DNA of 64,000 bases from an uncultured Mailhella sp. (GCA_944322635.1 CALUPL010000031.1:1-64000); one strand, 5' to 3'. Counted from the first letter of the stretch, positions 37,578-47,122 are shown. Numbers and translations: made by a program. The notes: generated by a model not told the origin, from the letters alone.

Positions 37578-37835
37578 ATGCCCCGCAAAAAACGAGCTCC
37601 AGCCACGCCGCAGGAAACACGAGACTGGCTGAAAAAGGCCGTGCATTCCGCGCCCCGGCCTTTGCCGCCGGGATTTTTTCCGAGAATTCTCGAGCAGTCC
37701 GTGCATGAGGGCTTTTTGCGCGAGGAGCTTTTGAACACGCTGGATGAATGGTTGAACTACGGCTACTGCCGCATCATCGATCCCATAACGCAGGATATTG
37801 AAATTACGCGCGAGGGGGAGAGCTTCTTTTACTAG
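37578..37835 (+). CDS. Small conserved-looking protein, unknown function
   Basis: The 85-residue basic protein MPRKKRAPATPQETRDWLKK... has a positively charged N-terminus, a Pro-rich stretch (RPLPPGFFP) and a compact C-terminal part with helices and strands (LEQSVHEGFLREELLNTLDE, YGYCRIIDPITQDIEIT). No signal or membrane segment is present. It starts 2 bp after argH and so is probably translated from the same mRNA. I do not recognise the family. The tight spacing and sensible codon use support a real gene. Confidence 0.7.
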   Translation: MPRKKRAPATPQETRDWLKKAVHSAPRPLPPGFFPRILEQSVHEGFLREELLNTLDEWLNYGYCRIIDPITQDIEITREGESFFY

Positions 37836-38525
37836 CAGAGCGCATGGGGCACAGCTGCTGCTTAGGCGTCTGCGATATGTTTGAGGGCGGTTCCGAAAGG
37901 AGCCGCCCTTGCGGCATGAAGGGCCGTCGCGTTTCCACGGAGTGGGGAGACGCGGCGGCTTTCGTATTTCTGAAGCCCGGGATGTTCCGCAGGTCTGAAC
38001 CGAAATTCGTTTTGCTGACAACGGAAATCGTTTTGCATGGCGAAAATGCCTTGTGCGCGTTTTGTGCCGTGAAGTAAAAACGGGCCCAGGCGTCGCCGGG
38101 CGGGCACCGCCTTCTGAACAGTCGGCGCAGAGGGGGAAAGCTTTGGCGAGGGCGGGAGAACGGCGTTGTCTTTCCTGTGCCGTGCGGTCTCCTGTTCTGC
38201 CGGACGTCTGACAGGTTCCGGACGGGCGGCGATTGCGGCAACGTCTTTCAGAAAGGCGAGAAGGAAAAGGTTTCTGCTGCAAAGGCTTTTTGCGGAAACG
38301 CCGACCCGGGGGAAGGCCGGAGAAGCTCCGGAGCGGAAATGGCCGCGAAAGAATGCGTGTCGAAAGGAGATTGCAGGGCTGCGGCCAAAGTTCCCGCGTG
38401 ACGGAGAGTTTTTTCTTCGGGAAGGCTTTCTGCTCTTTCCGGCGTGTTCGTTCGGCGGAGCGTCATGCCTTTATCATGGTTTTTTGCCGCACAGCGGCGC
38501 ATCATGCGCGCAAAAAGGAGCGCGC
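37836..38525. other. Long intergenic region with a GAAA-loop hairpin
   Basis: About 690 bp hold no supported gene. AGGGCGGTTCC and GGAGCCGCCCT at 37884-37909 form an 11-bp stem capped by GAAA, a stable GNRA tetraloop, 49 bp after the small gene. There is no U-tract, so it may be an mRNA end-protecting or Rho-assisted structure. A frame at 37844-38077 has no ribosome site and crosses this hairpin, so it is not called. Confidence 0.5.
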
Positions 38526-39035
38526 ATGTCCATTCTGGTGCTCGGCGTGGGAAATATTCTGAGGGGAGACGACGGCATGGGCGTGTACGCGCTCAGGCGT
38601 CTTGCGGAAGAGAAATTTGAGGGCGTGGATTTTCTGGAACTCGGAACGTCGCTTTCCGACTGTTTTTTCGCTCTGGAAGGGTACGACCATGTCGTAGCTC
38701 TGGACGCCGTGGCCGGAGGAGGAGTTCCCGGAACGCCGTACTGGCTGTCGAAGGAACGTTTTGCCCGCATGCGGGAAAGACGCATGACCCTGCATGACGG
38801 CGATCTGCTGGAAGCTCTGGAACTGGCCGCACTCAGGGGAAAGGAGCCTGTTCTTCATGTCGCCGGTCTGGAGCCGCTGCGCTGCGACGAGTGGAGCACG
38901 GAGCTTTCAGAGCCCGTGCGCGTGGCCTTTCCTGCGTATCTCGACATGGTGCGTGCGCATCTGCGCGAGCTGGAAGGAGAAGGGAAGGACGGGGAACGGA
39001 TGGGCTCTGCCTCTGCGCCACGCCTGGGAGGATAA
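38526..39035 (+). CDS. Hydrogenase maturation protease (HyaD/HupD family)
   Basis: This is an endopeptidase of peptidase family M52 that trims the C-terminus of a [NiFe]-hydrogenase large subunit after nickel insertion. The 169-residue product starts MSILVLGVGNILRGDDGMGV, with the nickel-sensing Asp in GDDGMG (14-19). It continues with FLELGTSLSDCFFALEGYDHVVALDAV and a conserved-His region in VLHVAGLEPL. Length is typical. AAGGAG lies 6 bp before the ATG. It stands alone, with no hydrogenase subunit genes in the window, so its target must be elsewhere. Confidence 0.9.
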   Translation: MSILVLGVGNILRGDDGMGVYALRRLAEEKFEGVDFLELGTSLSDCFFALEGYDHVVALDAVAGGGVPGTPYWLSKERFARMRERRMTLHDGDLLEALELAALRGKEPVLHVAGLEPLRCDEWSTELSEPVRVAFPAYLDMVRAHLRELEGEGKDGERMGSASAPRLGG

Positions 39036-39457
39036 TGTTCCCCGGCCTGCGTGATTCGCCTTTCGGACTCACCGTGCGGCGGGAACGTGCGGAAGCAGAA
39101 CGAAGAGACGGCAGCCGGGCAGGGCAGAGGGGAACGGCGCAAAGAGCGGGAAGCTGAGGCGGGGGCAGGCCTGTGCGGCTGCGTCCGCCTGCGGTGGACG
39201 GTCGATGTTTCCTCTTGGCGGCGACAGAGTGCTGATGGATGAATTTTCAGCCTGTTAAAGGCGTATCAGACGCTCAGGGAATCTTTCGTTTGCAGCGGGC
39301 GGTCATCCTTACAACGCGCGCGGGTTCTGGCGACGTCGGGAATCCGGCCGATGAGCGCAGGCAGACGGAACGCATTCCGCGGCCAAGCCAGGCGGCGTGG
39401 TCGGTTCAAGAGCTGCCGGGCGTCCGGAACAGCCGGGCCTTTTGGCTGCTTCCGGGG
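39036..39457. other. Intergenic region between convergent genes
   Basis: About 420 bp between the protease gene and mgtE. No clean terminator with a U-tract was found for either gene, and no small gene is supported. Confidence 0.4.
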
Positions 39458-41134
39458 CTATAAAAGGAAGGTGGTGGCCAGGCCGAGGAAGATGAAAAAT
39501 CCGCCGGAGTCGGTGAGGGCCGTGAGAAAAATGCTGGAAGCCTGGGCCGGGTCTCTGCCGAGGGCGCGGAGCACGAGCGGAATGGCGCCTCCGGCCATGG
39601 CTCCGAGCAGCATGTCGAGCAGCAGGGCCACGCCCATGACCGTGGCAAGCATGCTGTTGTGGCTCAGAAACATGACGCCGATATAGGCCAGCAGCGCCAT
39701 GAATATGCCGGTGCCGAGACCTATCTTGCTCTCGCGGAACACCGCGCCCCACGAACGCCTGGCATCGAAACTTTCCGTGGCGAGCTGGCGGATCATGACG
39801 GCAAGGGCCTGCTGACCGGTGTTGCCCGCCTGATTGGCCACCATGGGCATGAGAACGGCAAGCAGGGCCATCTGCGCGATGGACCCCTCGAACATGGAAA
39901 CGATGAAGGCCGACAGCGAGGACGTGCACATGTTTATGACGAGCCACGGCAGACGAATGCGCACCGAACGCGTCCACGGCGTGTCCACGTTTTCATCCTG
40001 ACCGGCGCCCACCATGCCCAGCATGTCCGAACTTGCCTCATCCTGAATGATATCGAGAACGTCGTCGTGCGTGACCACGCCCATGAGGTGCTCTTCTCTG
40101 TCCACCACGGGCAGACACAGGAAGTTGTAGTGGCCGAGCAGACGGGCCACTTCCGCCTTGTCGGTATCGTACTGCACGGAAATGACGTCCTGCTTGTTGA
40201 CCATGCCGGCCAGCAGCGTGCCCGGGCGCGCCAGCATGAGGTCGCGCAGGGAAATGACGCCTTCCAGCGTTTCCTGACTGTCCACCACATACACGTAGTA
40301 GGGCATTTCCTTTTCTTCGAGCTCGCTGCGGATGAGCATGATGGCCTCGTCCACCGTGGAACTTGAGGAGACCATGATGATGTCCGTGTTCATCACGCCC
40401 GCGGCGGTATCGGGGTCGAAGCTGAGCAGCATGCGCAGCTCTTCGGCGTCGTCGGCGGGCAGATTGCTCAGCAGAATGTCGCGGTGCCCCTCTTCCACCT
40501 CATCGAGAATGTCCACGGCGTCGTCGGGATCCATTTCCGCGATGAGTCGGGCGGCATCGTCGGCATCCATGTTTTCAAGAACGTCGCCGGCCACTTCCTC
40601 ATCGAGTTCCGCAAGAGCTTCGGCGGCTTCCTCGGTGGGCAGGTGCGTGAGCACGCACAGCTGTTTGTTGAGGGGCAGCTGTTCGAGATGCTCGGCGCGG
40701 TCGGCGGGATGCACGAAATCTTCGCTGTTTATGTCGCTTCCGCAGAGCGCAAGACCGGCTTCCTTCGCGCTTGTTTCATACAGGGACAGATCTTCCTCTT
40801 CTTCCCTTTTTTTCTCCGTCTTTTTTCCCTCCGGGGAGGAAGCGACGCCTGCCTGTGCGGCGACGTCGTCCGGCCCTTCCGGAGAGGAAGAGGAGTCTTC
40901 GGGCGTCTTTTTTTCGCTGACCTCTTCCGCCTGCCGCTTCTGTGAATGGATGGAATCCGTCGTTTTTTCAGCAGATTTTACGGAACTCTCCTTCTGCGGA
41001 ACGGAAGAAGGGGAGGCACCTTCCGCAACGGGGGCGTCGTTTTCTTTTGCGTTGACGCTCGAAGGGGCGGCGGATGTGGTGGTGATGGGGGAGGTAAGTT
41101 CGATTTCCGCTTGTGATTGTGTTTTTTTACTCAT
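39458..41134 (-). CDS. mgtE: Magnesium channel MgtE with long acidic N-terminal extension
   Basis: MgtE is an inner-membrane Mg2+ channel gated by cytoplasmic Mg2+. The 558-residue product has the MgtE N domain (EHLEQLPLNKQLCVLTHLPTEEAAEAL and following repeats), two CBS domains (AGVMNTDIIMVSSSSTVDEA, and DVISVQYDTDKAEVARLLGHY), then five membrane helices. MPMVANQAGNTGQQAL in the first helices is typical. About 110-130 residues precede the N domain: low-complexity, Ser/Glu/Lys-rich (SEKKTPEDSSSSPEG, KKREEEEDLSLYE). Most MgtE proteins are about 450 residues, so this extension is unusual. The ATG at 41134 is preferred over an upstream TTG at 41152. It is divergent from nadC. Confidence 0.94.
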   Translation of the reverse strand: MSKKTQSQAEIELTSPITTTSAAPSSVNAKENDAPVAEGASPSSVPQKESSVKSAEKTTDSIHSQKRQAEEVSEKKTPEDSSSSPEGPDDVAAQAGVASSPEGKKTEKKREEEEDLSLYETSAKEAGLALCGSDINSEDFVHPADRAEHLEQLPLNKQLCVLTHLPTEEAAEALAELDEEVAGDVLENMDADDAARLIAEMDPDDAVDILDEVEEGHRDILLSNLPADDAEELRMLLSFDPDTAAGVMNTDIIMVSSSSTVDEAIMLIRSELEEKEMPYYVYVVDSQETLEGVISLRDLMLARPGTLLAGMVNKQDVISVQYDTDKAEVARLLGHYNFLCLPVVDREEHLMGVVTHDDVLDIIQDEASSDMLGMVGAGQDENVDTPWTRSVRIRLPWLVINMCTSSLSAFIVSMFEGSIAQMALLAVLMPMVANQAGNTGQQALAVMIRQLATESFDARRSWGAVFRESKIGLGTGIFMALLAYIGVMFLSHNSMLATVMGVALLLDMLLGAMAGGAIPLVLRALGRDPAQASSIFLTALTDSGGFFIFLGLATTFLL

Positions 41135-41262
41135 ATCCTGTATTCTCCCCAAACACTCTTGACGAATCGAGAGAGGTCGCCTAGCCTGTTACTTCGCTCC
41201 ATTATGTAAAAAATATCTGTGCAGGGAACCAGTCCCGCAACGGAAGAAGTAAAGAGGCAGAC

Positions 41263-42243
41263 ATGTCCAAAGACGATATTGAATATCACGCTCAGGCCGC
41301 AGGAGCAAGCTCCAATATGACCGGGCAGAGCTTTCCCGAACTTCATGCAGATCCTCCCTTCGTCATTCCTGCGGACACCGCGGCGGTGTTTTCCGGCACG
41401 GCCTGCGACTTTGCCGTAAGACTCATATGTCTGGCGCTGGAAGAAGACGGTCCCGATCTGACGAGTCTCGGCATTTTTCCTCCGCAGGAAGAGGCAAGGT
41501 CCTACATCGTGGCCAAGGAGCGCACGCTTGTCGTGGGACTGCCGCTCATAAGTCTGGTGCTTTCCGTCATCGGCATGGATCCCGGCTCCTGGAAGGCCGA
41601 GGTGGAGGAAGGCAGTCTTGTGGAAAAGGGCACCGTGGTGGCCCGTCTGCACGGGCACACCATTCAGCTGCTCAAGGCCGAGCGCGTCATTCTCAATCTC
41701 ATGACGCATCTTTCCGGCGTGGCCAATCTTACACGGGCCTATGTGGAGCGGCTGGACGGCACCGGCGTTCGTCTGCTCGACACGCGCAAGACCCTGCCCG
41801 GTCACCGCTATCTGGAAAAATATGCCGTTCGGGTGGCGGGCGGCTTCAACCATCGCATGAACCTTGCGGACATGCTGATGATAAAGGACAATCACATTGA
41901 TGCGGCCGGCTCCATCACGAAGGCCGTGGAGGCGCTGCGCAGCCGCTATCAGCCCTGTCCTCCCATCGAGGTGGAGTGCCGCAACGCGGCCGAGGTGCGC
42001 GAAGCCGCGGCCTGCCGTCCCGCGCGCATCATGCTCGACAATATGGGACCGAAGCAGCTTGCCGAGGTCCTTCCCCTGATTCCCCGCGACATAGAGGCCG
42101 AAATAAGCGGCGGCGTGACGCTCGAGACCATTCGGGAACTTGCGCTTGCAAGCCGCATTCGTCCGGCCGATTTCATTTCCGTGGGGCGCATCACGCATTC
42201 CGCGCCTTCCGCCGACTTCAGCATGAAGATGGAGCGCGGTTAA
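41263..42243 (+). CDS. nadC: Nicotinate-nucleotide pyrophosphorylase (carboxylating)
   Basis: NadC converts quinolinate and PRPP to nicotinate mononucleotide. The 326-residue product has ALEEDGPDLTSLG, the substrate-binding LLDTRKTLPGHRYLEKYAVR, GGFNHRMNLADMLMIKDNHI, EVECRNAAEV and ISGGVTLETI. It is longer than the usual 280-300 residues because of an N-terminal leader of about 30 residues. The dedicated NAD operon here runs nadC-nadA-nadB. A possible promoter, TTGACG-N17-TAGCCT, lies at 41159-41187. Confidence 0.95.
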   Translation: MSKDDIEYHAQAAGASSNMTGQSFPELHADPPFVIPADTAAVFSGTACDFAVRLICLALEEDGPDLTSLGIFPPQEEARSYIVAKERTLVVGLPLISLVLSVIGMDPGSWKAEVEEGSLVEKGTVVARLHGHTIQLLKAERVILNLMTHLSGVANLTRAYVERLDGTGVRLLDTRKTLPGHRYLEKYAVRVAGGFNHRMNLADMLMIKDNHIDAAGSITKAVEALRSRYQPCPPIEVECRNAAEVREAAACRPARIMLDNMGPKQLAEVLPLIPRDIEAEISGGVTLETIRELALASRIRPADFISVGRITHSAPSADFSMKMERG

Positions 42244-42294
42244 ATCTGCATTCTGCCGGAGCGGAAGGCTCTGGAAAAGGTCAGAGGTTTGCTT

Positions 42295-43353
42295 ATGGAT
42301 AACAAGGCATATGTGTCCGGCTCGACGGAGGCGCGCATCGAGGAGCTCAGAAAGCGCTTCGGAGGCGATCTCGTCATTCTCGGACACCATTATCAGTCCG
42401 ACGACATCATCCGCCATGTGGACATCGTGGGCGACTCCCTGGAACTCGCCCGCCGCATTCCCGACATAGAGGCCCGCAACATCGTGTTCTGCGGCGTGTA
42501 TTTCATGGCGGAATCCGCCTGTCTTCTGGCCCGTCCCGGTCAGCGTGTGTTCCTGCCCGATCACGAGGCGGACTGCGCCATGGCCCGCATGGCCCGCGCA
42601 GAAGACGTGCAGCGCGTTCTGGAAAGGCTGACCGCTTCCGGCCGGAAGGTCGTGCCGCTCGCCTATGTGAACTCCTCGCTGGCGGTCAAGGCCGTGGTGG
42701 GCCGCTTCGGCGGCGCCGTATGCACTTCCTCCAACGCCAGGGTCATGCTGGAATGGGCCCTTGCCCGCGGCGAGAGCGTGCTCTTTCTGCCCGACCGCAA
42801 TCTCGGCCGCAATACGGCGCGCACGCTCGGCATTCCCGAGGAAAAGCAGGTGCAGATCGATCTCGTGCACGACAATCTGGACAGCGCACAAGTTCTCGAG
42901 GCTAGGCTCCTGCTCTGGCCGGGCTGCTGCCCCATTCATGATGTTCTCATGAAGCCCGACATGGTGGATTCCTTCCACGCGCATTTCCCGGGCTGCCGCG
43001 TGCTCGTGCATCCCGAATGCAGTCCCGAAGTGGTGGAGCGCTGCGACGGAGCCGGTTCCACGGCCTATCTCATCAAGGAAGTGGAAAAGGCCGCCGCCGA
43101 AGGAAAAGAGAACACCCTGTGCATAGGCACGGAATTTCATCTGGTCCGCCGCCTCATGGAGAGGCATGCCGGACGCATCAATATCATTCCTCTCGCGCAG
43201 GCCACCTGCGCCGACATGGAAAAGGTGACCGCCGAAAGACTGCTGGCCACCCTGGAAGGACTGGAGGAAGGCAAGGGCGAAGTTTTTGTGGACGAAGCCC
43301 TTAAAGCTCCCGCCTGTGAGTCACTGGTGCGCATGCTCGAAAACTGCCGTTGA
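42295..43353 (+). CDS. nadA: Quinolinate synthase A
   Basis: NadA condenses iminoaspartate with dihydroxyacetone phosphate to quinolinate using a 4Fe-4S cluster. The 352-residue product contains ILGHHYQSDDI and DSLELARR. The three probable cluster cysteines are in VFCGVYFMAE (about 65), LWPGCCPIH (about 210) and QATCADMEK (about 305). The conserved HPECSPEVV is present. The start at 42295 has AGAGG about 8 bp upstream, 51 bp after nadC. The chemistry is oxygen-sensitive, in line with an anaerobe. Confidence 0.95.
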   Translation: MDNKAYVSGSTEARIEELRKRFGGDLVILGHHYQSDDIIRHVDIVGDSLELARRIPDIEARNIVFCGVYFMAESACLLARPGQRVFLPDHEADCAMARMARAEDVQRVLERLTASGRKVVPLAYVNSSLAVKAVVGRFGGAVCTSSNARVMLEWALARGESVLFLPDRNLGRNTARTLGIPEEKQVQIDLVHDNLDSAQVLEARLLLWPGCCPIHDVLMKPDMVDSFHAHFPGCRVLVHPECSPEVVERCDGAGSTAYLIKEVEKAAAEGKENTLCIGTEFHLVRRLMERHAGRINIIPLAQATCADMEKVTAERLLATLEGLEEGKGEVFVDEALKAPACESLVRMLENCR

Positions 43354-43573
43354 TTTGATGACGGCTGCGGCGGAGTTCTTCGGAAATTCCGGCGTTGCGG
43401 GCCGGAGCCTTCCGCCGCGTTCCGGGCATGAAAGGGGCGATTTTCTGCCGGGGGACGACTCCTCGGCCGGAGGGTGAGGCTCGGCCTTCGTTTCCGGAAA
43501 AATCACCCTTGAAAACGGATACGTCTCGTATCCATTCGCTGCTGCGGGTGTGCCGCAGTGCAGGCGTCGCTAT

Positions 43574-45151
43574 ATGAATTCATTACGTTATCGTTCCCAG
43601 GTTCTTGTCATCGGTTCCGGTCTTGCCGGGTGCGCGGCCGCTCTCACCATGGCCGAAAAGGGTTTCGACGTTCATCTTCTCATGCCTACGGAAGAACTGG
43701 ACGGCGGCAACTCCATCATGGCTCAGGGCGGCATAGTGTTTTCCACCGACCCGGAAGATCAGAAGTCTCTTCAGCACGACATGTTCGTCGCCGGTCATGA
43801 TTACAATTACGACGAGGCCGTGCGCTTTCTTGCCGAACACGGCGGCGAGGCCGTGCAGACCATGCTCATCGACAAGCTGCATGTTCCCTTCGACCGCAAT
43901 GCTTCCGGCAAATGGGACATGACGCTGGAAGGCGGTCATGCCGTCCCCCGCATTGCGCACTGCGCAGACTATACGGGCCGGAGCATCATCGAGCACATTC
44001 ACGCGGCCGTGGCAAAGCATCCGAACATCACCGTTCTCGGCGGCCGTTCCGCCGTGGATCTCGTGACGTCCGAGCATCATGCCCGTTCCGCGGCCTGGCA
44101 CTACCAGCTCACCAATCAGTGCCTCGGCGTGTACGCCTTCAACGAGGCCTCGCAGGAAGTGGAGCTGCATCTTGCCGAACATACCGTGCTGGCCACGGGC
44201 GGTGTGGGACAGGTATATCTGTACTCCACCAACAATCCCTGGGCCACGGGTTCCGGCATAAGCATGGCGCATCGTGCGGGCGTGCGTCTGGCCAACATGG
44301 AGTTCATGCAGTTCCATCCTACGGGACTTTTCAATCACGCCCAGCAGATTCCTCTGCTTACCGAGGCTCTCCGCGGTGAGGGCGCCCATGTGGTGAACAG
44401 CCACGGCGAGCGTTTCGTGAGCCGGTATGATCCGCGCGGAGACCTCGCACCCCGCGACATCGTGTCGCAGGCCATTGTGAGCGAAATGCTGGCCACGGGC
44501 GAAAACCACATGCTGCTCGACTGCTCCACGCTGGAATGCGACGTGACCCGTCGTTTCCCCACCGTGTTCGAGAGCTGCCGGAAAATAGGCATCGACATGC
44601 GCACGCAGCCCCTTCCCATTGTGCCCGTGGCCCATTACTTCTGCGGCGGCATTCTGGTGGATCTGCGGGGCAGAACCACGCTCAACAGACTTTATGCCGT
44701 GGGCGAATGCAGCTGCACGGGCATTCACGGCGCAAACCGTCTTGCCAGCACCTCGCTTCTGGAAGCGCTTTTGTGGGGCATTTCCGCAGGCAACGATATT
44801 TCCGGTCGCATTTCCTCCGAAGACTTCGATGCCCGCATCTTCTCCGAAATAGCCGACTGGAAGCATCCGGGCAACGAGCATAACGACGATCCCGCCCTCA
44901 TTGCCCAGGACTGGGCGACCATACGGCACATCATGTGGAACTACGTCGGCATCATACGCACGGAAAGCAGACTGCGCCGAGCCTTTGCCGACCTGCGTGA
45001 CTTGTCCAGTCATCTGCATGACTTCTACAAGCATACGCCGCTTACGCAGTCCATGGTGCATCTTTTCCACGGCTGCCAGACGGCATACCTCATCACGCAG
45101 GCCGCTCTGAGAAACAAGCAGAGCCTGGGCTGCCACTACCGCAAGGACTAG
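43574..45151 (+). CDS. nadB: L-aspartate oxidase
   Basis: NadB is an FAD enzyme that oxidises L-aspartate to iminoaspartate, using fumarate instead of oxygen in anaerobes. The 525-residue product has the dinucleotide motif VLVIGSGLAGCAAALTMAE, GGNSIMAQGG, the FAD-linked MEFMQFHPTGL and LRGEGAHVVNSHGERF. The substrate region PVAHYFCGGILVDLRG and GECSCTGIHGANRLAS follow. It is related to succinate dehydrogenase flavoproteins, but position next to nadA and nadC decides the role. The ATG at 43574 is used; a GTG at 43550 is an alternative. It lies 220 bp after nadA. Confidence 0.94.
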   Translation: MNSLRYRSQVLVIGSGLAGCAAALTMAEKGFDVHLLMPTEELDGGNSIMAQGGIVFSTDPEDQKSLQHDMFVAGHDYNYDEAVRFLAEHGGEAVQTMLIDKLHVPFDRNASGKWDMTLEGGHAVPRIAHCADYTGRSIIEHIHAAVAKHPNITVLGGRSAVDLVTSEHHARSAAWHYQLTNQCLGVYAFNEASQEVELHLAEHTVLATGGVGQVYLYSTNNPWATGSGISMAHRAGVRLANMEFMQFHPTGLFNHAQQIPLLTEALRGEGAHVVNSHGERFVSRYDPRGDLAPRDIVSQAIVSEMLATGENHMLLDCSTLECDVTRRFPTVFESCRKIGIDMRTQPLPIVPVAHYFCGGILVDLRGRTTLNRLYAVGECSCTGIHGANRLASTSLLEALLWGISAGNDISGRISSEDFDARIFSEIADWKHPGNEHNDDPALIAQDWATIRHIMWNYVGIIRTESRLRRAFADLRDLSSHLHDFYKHTPLTQSMVHLFHGCQTAYLITQAALRNKQSLGCHYRKD

Positions 45152-45202
45152 CTGCGGGAAAAGAGTCGGCGCTCTGCCGGAGGGCGGAGCCGCCATGCTT
45201 GG

Positions 45203-45252
45203 AAAACAGACGCGTCCGTCATGCGAATGGCATGACGGACGCGTCTGTTTTT
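45203..45252. terminator. Bidirectional terminator between nadB and the exporter genes
   Basis: A perfect 22-bp inverted repeat (45203-45224 and 45230-45251) surrounds a 5-nt loop, with TTTTT at the right and AAAA at the left. It can therefore stop both nadB (plus) and the convergent exporter gene (minus). This is the strongest hairpin in the window. Confidence 0.92.
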
Positions 45253-45335
45253 AACTCAGGAAAGGAAGAAAAACCGTTTTGCTTCCAGAAGCCGAAGGTA
45301 CAGGGCGTCCCGGACGAACGGAGGCGGGAATTTCG

Positions 45336-46079
45336 TCAGCTCGAAAGGTAGGGCACGACGCGCATGAACAGCGATGCGGCCGCCACGCCGAGCAGAATGA
45401 GCAGCGCGCTGTGGAAGGTTTCCTGCCGTATGCGTCTTGCAAGCGGACAGGCGCACAGAAATCCTGCCGCTGCGGCGGGAGCCACGAAGGAGGCGCTTTG
45501 AATGACCTCTTCCGTAAGAAGTCCGTGACTCACAATGACGATGAGACTGACGATGGTTGCCGGAGTGGAACTGGTAAAGAAGCCTCTGGCCTTGTTCTTC
45601 TCCATGCATATGAGTGAGGCGTACATGGCCATGACCGGCCCGTTGATGCCTATGGAGCCGCCGAAAAATCCGGCAAAGAATCCGCACACGTATTTCATGA
45701 CGGCGCGGGGAGCCATGCATGTGCCGAGCCAGTCCTGAACAAGCTGCACGATGATGTGCATGACGATGATGATGCACAGCAGAAGCTCCAGCACCTCCAT
45801 GTCCACGATCTTCAGAGTCCATACGCCGAGCAGAATGCCGGGAACCGCGGGCAGCCAGAATCCCAGAATTTCCTTCACGTTGATGTAGCGCCAGTAAAGG
45901 GTAAGGGACATGAGGCCGACCATGACGGAAGCAATGAAGCTTATGAGTATGACCGTTTTGGAGGAGACGAAAAGCGTGATGAGCGGCAGGGCTATGAGCA
46001 TGCCGCCCATGCCCGTGAGTCCGTTGATGAAGGCTCCGACGAACCATGCCGCGCCGATGATGAAAAGATCGCTGACCAT
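45336..46079 (-). CDS. TauE/SafE-family anion exporter, copy A
   Basis: The 247-residue polytopic inner-membrane protein has about eight hydrophobic segments and the family pattern AAWFVGAFINGLTGMGGMLIALP near the N-terminus and GFFGGSIGINGPVMAMY in the second half. Members export sulfite, sulfoacetate or similar anions, or act in sulfonate metabolism. In a sulfite-handling anaerobe this is plausible but unproven. Its neighbour at 46226-46969 is a paralogue of the same length, with long shared runs such as WLGTCMAPRAVMKYVCGF. The two are 146 bp apart on one strand and probably co-transcribed, copy B first. No strong ribosome site precedes the ATG. Confidence 0.85.
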   Translation of the reverse strand: MVSDLFIIGAAWFVGAFINGLTGMGGMLIALPLITLFVSSKTVILISFIASVMVGLMSLTLYWRYINVKEILGFWLPAVPGILLGVWTLKIVDMEVLELLLCIIIVMHIIVQLVQDWLGTCMAPRAVMKYVCGFFAGFFGGSIGINGPVMAMYASLICMEKNKARGFFTSSTPATIVSLIVIVSHGLLTEEVIQSASFVAPAAAAGFLCACPLARRIRQETFHSALLILLGVAAASLFMRVVPYLSS

Positions 46080-46225
46080 GACGTTTTCAGAAAAATGTGG
46101 GAGGTGGTGAATGATGTCGCCGGAGCGTGAGAAAAGAAACCTTCGGTGCGACGCAGGGCAGAGGCTGCCGGTCAGAAGTCGGAAGGGCGCGCTTCACGGG
46201 CAGGCGCGCCTGCGGAATTCCGAAG

Positions 46226-46969
46226 CTATCGGGTGAAGTAGGGCAGCAGCTGGAAGAACAGGGACACGGCGGCCACGCCGAGCAGAATGAGCAGCGCGTT
46301 GTGGAATGTTCCCTGACGGATGCGTTTTGCCAGAGGCCAGGCGCACAGAAAGCCGATGACGGCGGAGGGAGTCACCCATGACACGGTACGCAGAACGTGT
46401 TCCGTCACCAGTCCGTTGATGAGCAGAACGGTCAGACTTACGAACGAGGCCATCATGGAGCTTGTGAAAAAGCCTCTGGCTCTGTTTTTTTCCATGCACA
46501 TGAGAGACGCGTATATGGCCATGACCGGCCCGTTGACGCCCAGAGAGCCGCTGAAGAATCCCGCACCGAATCCGCAAACGTACTTCATGACGGCGCGGGG
46601 AGCCATGCACGTGCCGAGCCAGTCCTGAATGAGCTGCACGGTAATGTGCATGACAAGCAGAATGCAGAGAAAAAGTTCCAGCCAGGCGATGTTGACGATT
46701 TTCAGAGTCCACACGCCGAGCAGAATGCCGGGAACGGCCGACAGCCAGAAGCCGAGCACGTCCCTGAAGTTGATGTAGCGCCAGTAGAGCATGAGGCTCA
46801 TGAGGCCCACCATGAAGCCGGAAAGCATGCTGACGATGATGGCATCTTTGGAAGACGCGAAAAGCGATATGAGCGGAAGGGCTATGAGCGCCCCGCCCAT
46901 GCCGGTGAGTCCGTTGATGAACGCGCCTATGAACCAGGCCGCTCCTATGATGAGAATGTCGGTATCCAT
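46226..46969 (-). CDS. TauE/SafE-family anion exporter, copy B
   Basis: This 247-residue membrane protein parallels copy A segment by segment, with AAWFIGAFINGLTGMGGALIALP, VPGILLGVWTLKIV and WLGTCMAPRAVMKYVCGFG. The start MDTDILIIGAAW at 46969 aligns with that of copy A and has GAGG 6 bp upstream; a frame to 47125 would add an implausible tail. Differences cluster in the membrane helices after residue 165 (SSMMASFVSLTVLLINGL against SSTPATIVSLIVIVSHGL), which may alter substrate. It arose by tandem duplication. The two may work as one pump or on two substrates. Confidence 0.85.
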   Translation of the reverse strand: MDTDILIIGAAWFIGAFINGLTGMGGALIALPLISLFASSKDAIIVSMLSGFMVGLMSLMLYWRYINFRDVLGFWLSAVPGILLGVWTLKIVNIAWLELFLCILLVMHITVQLIQDWLGTCMAPRAVMKYVCGFGAGFFSGSLGVNGPVMAIYASLMCMEKNRARGFFTSSMMASFVSLTVLLINGLVTEHVLRTVSWVTPSAVIGFLCAWPLAKRIRQGTFHNALLILLGVAAVSLFFQLLPYFTR

Positions 46970-47122
46970 GACTGCCTCGGAAAAAGAGTGAGGCATGATT
47001 GTTATGCTTCCTCCGTCCGTTTGTAAATGAAAAAGGACACGCCCGGAGCAGGAAAGGGCAAAAGAGGAAGAAAAGCTGCGCGGACGAAACGGACTCTGCC
47101 ATGGCGCAGGGGGACTAAGGCG

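Noticed and set aside
37844-38077. 77-codon frame after the small gene following argH
   Set aside because: It runs through a stable GAAA-loop hairpin, lacks a ribosome site and has unlikely composition.
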